This document shows, piece by piece, positions 62,544-64,000 of a DNA stretch of 64,000 nucleotides; within the stretch, counting starts at the first letter, position 1, and each line of letters starts with the position of its first letter. The DNA is from Heliocidaris tuberculata (taxonomy: Eukaryota; Echinodermata; Echinoidea; Camarodonta; Echinometridae), in the NCBI GenBank assembly GCA_025618425.1, contig CM046837.1, forward strand, positions 22,129,980 through 22,193,979. Reading direction: 5' to 3'. Below the pieces are notes generated by a model. That model searched no databases and had not been told where the DNA came from. It saw nothing but the letters and a program-made list of their open reading frames with translations. Position numbers and translations under genes: made by a program.

Positions 62544-63773
62544 CAGTGCGAGTCAGAAAAATGTAACTTTTTAAATTGAGTATTGTCTTAAAAATGTGGG
62601 ATTGACAGGATGTTTTTAGCATGTATGGATAGAGCATATATTCCTTTGTTGCTTGGTAAAATCTGTTTCAATTTCTCTGTTACAGTTGAGCGCACAACAG
62701 CCATTGTTTGAAAGACAGTCAAATTCCATTTGCGCCAAGTCGTATGATAACAGTGCCTTGCCTAATTTCAATCAATCAGTCAGGGAGAGTACTGAGTTTT
62801 CGGGAATGATCAAAGTCCCCAAAGAGACGATTGGCCTCAGTGAATCATTCATGACCTTTCAGCGCTTTCTGACCATTGATCGTACAAAGTGAATGACAAT
62901 CCTGCATCGCTTAGACATACATATCTTTAAACATTCACTAAAAAAAACACTCATGGAATGTTGATGTTGAAATTTCAGTCAATAAAAGATGGATAAATAA
63001 AGTTTATGCCCTCAAAAATCAGGATTCACAAGCCATGAGGAAAACTCTTAATTGAAGGATGAAAACGCGATTCGAAAATGTATTTTTTGATTCTGCGTGT
63101 CACAGATTCGTTCAAGGCGTTCTTAGTTTGCTGCAGCAATGCAACAAAACACACTGTGCCTGTAATGCCCTATGCATAGACAGTGTTTAAACCACACACA
63201 CACATGTGGGCGTGTGGGTGTGTGTGTGCGCGTGTGTAAGTGTGTGTATTTGCGTGTATGTTATTGGGTGCGGGCCTCCGCCATCCCGCTCGATGCGGAG
63301 CTCTGTGTGTACGTGTGGGTGTATTTCTTTCTCTCTCCCTCTCTCTCTTCCTCTCTTCCTCTCTTTCTCGCTCGCTTCGGTGAATTATTCTCGTAGCGAC
63401 TGGAATAAGAACATTTATAACGGTTCACTGTGACCAGTTCGCTTCGCTCCAGTACATAATAACCTTTTGCGCTTCTGTGTACCCTAAAATGCGGGACTAC
63501 AATCGACCCGAAGATTCGGCTATCTCCCTGACTCAATTATCATTACAAAAGGCTTTTTTGCTCATTGTGGCAGTCAATCCAAATCCGGTAAAGTGATGTT
63601 GATGTTTGCACATCAATTGACTCATATCCAGTAAATTCATTACTGATTCTCTACAAATGTGGTATCATATAAAAGGGAAGGGGTAATCTGTCTAATGGAG
63701 GTACAAGAATTATTATATATGCTATTATATTTGTAATATTAGCATTTTAAAAAGTTTGACATTTTTCGCACTG
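62544..63773. mobile_element. Tc1/mariner-like non-autonomous insertion in sushi unit 7
   Basis: Interrupts the conserved post-exon intron sequence (AGGAACGTCA...GGGATTGCATGTGAATATTCC in other units). Left end CAGTGCGAGTCAGAAAAATG, right end the complement of CAGTGCGAAAAATGTCAAAC, with TA on the right flank (TT on the left). 1230 bp, no transposase. The inner part has (GT)n at 63209-63260. Confidence 0.65.
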
Positions 63774-64000
63774 TAGAGGGACTGCATGTGAATATTCCGT
63801 TAAGAATTTTTGATGGCTAAATATGCCATTTCTTTCATTTCCATAAAGTTTCTTGACAAAAGAATAGTCTTTTTCGGAAATAAGTTATAATGATTTGTTT
63901 TGGGCATTACGGAATGAGTAATTTTCTAAGCATAAGTTGTAAAAGATTATTGCGGCATGAGAAATTACGCAAAACAGAAAGTTCTGCTATTATGGGTTAC
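63774..64000 (+). repeat. Continuation of the sushi repeat unit
   Basis: Matches the intron after other sushi exons (GACTGCATGTGAATATTCCG, CTTTTTCGGAAATAAGTT, GCTATTATGGGTTAC). Runs off the window. Confidence 0.85.

Noticed and set aside
62653..62892. 79-codon frame after the last sushi exon
   Set aside because: Lies within the Tc1/mariner-like insertion and resembles no known domain.

Overview
This window looks like nuclear DNA of an invertebrate deuterostome, most likely an echinoderm and perhaps a sea urchin. Reasons: AT-rich sequence full of microsatellites; short exons with clean AG/GT borders; extracellular CUB, EGF and sushi modules all cut in phase 1; exon relics that look SRCR-like (a family hugely expanded in sea urchins); and a mixed load of Penelope-like, Gypsy, R2/NeSL-type, CR1/L2-like, hAT-like and Harbinger-like elements. 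No prokaryotic-style gene, CRISPR array or rRNA was seen. Species is inferred, not proven.

The supported host coding signal is on the + strand: one CUB exon (22019-22357), one calcium-binding EGF exon (47462-47584), then a tandem array of sushi/CCP exons from 53778 to 62458: seven intact exons of exactly 186 bp plus one dead copy. Every exon begins and ends in phase 1, so any combination splices in frame. They could be parts of one large secreted or cell-surface mosaic gene running off the right edge, with a ~25 kb intron between CUB and EGF; the alternative is separate genes. The first exons (signal peptide) and the end of the gene were not found.

The same strand also carries at least six decayed copies of a ~250 bp exon-like sequence (136, 13411, 19981, 42350, 46452, 53030) whose conceptual translations share W-S-K-L, I-C-x-x-L-G-Y-G-x-G-Y, S-I-L-Y-x-x-S-C-S-F and Y-L-R-C blocks. 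I read these as remnants of an SRCR-like domain. All six point the same way, and flanking intron sequence is shared by some, so they are better explained by segmental duplication than by transposition.

Region by region: 1-6.2 kb is a ~740 bp direct duplication split by two palindromic hAT-like elements; 6.2-9 kb two copies of a hAT-like MITE with an internal minisatellite (one with an 8-bp target duplication); 12.1-13 kb the 3' end of an RLE-type LINE; 14 kb a hairpin MITE; 16.6-19.8 kb a decayed Penelope-like element; 22 kb the CUB exon; 23.2-24.5 kb a Harbinger-like element; 24.9-26.9 kb a fuller RLE LINE with a 470-bp (TAA)n; 30.5-31.7 kb a truncated CR1/L2-like LINE; 34.3-36.8 kb a satellite with 95-bp monomers in a 473-bp higher-order unit; 37.1-40.2 kb a decayed Gypsy element of unusual domain order with a Harbinger-like MITE in it; 41-47 kb assorted repeats and relics; 47.5 kb the EGF exon; 50.2-50.6 kb a probable BEL/Pao gag piece; 51.5-52.9 kb a second full-length hAT-like MITE; 53.8-64 kb the sushi array, whose repeat units carry Penelope-like 3' fragments with hammerhead-like cores, a tRNA-derived SINE and, in the last unit, a Tc1/mariner-like insertion.
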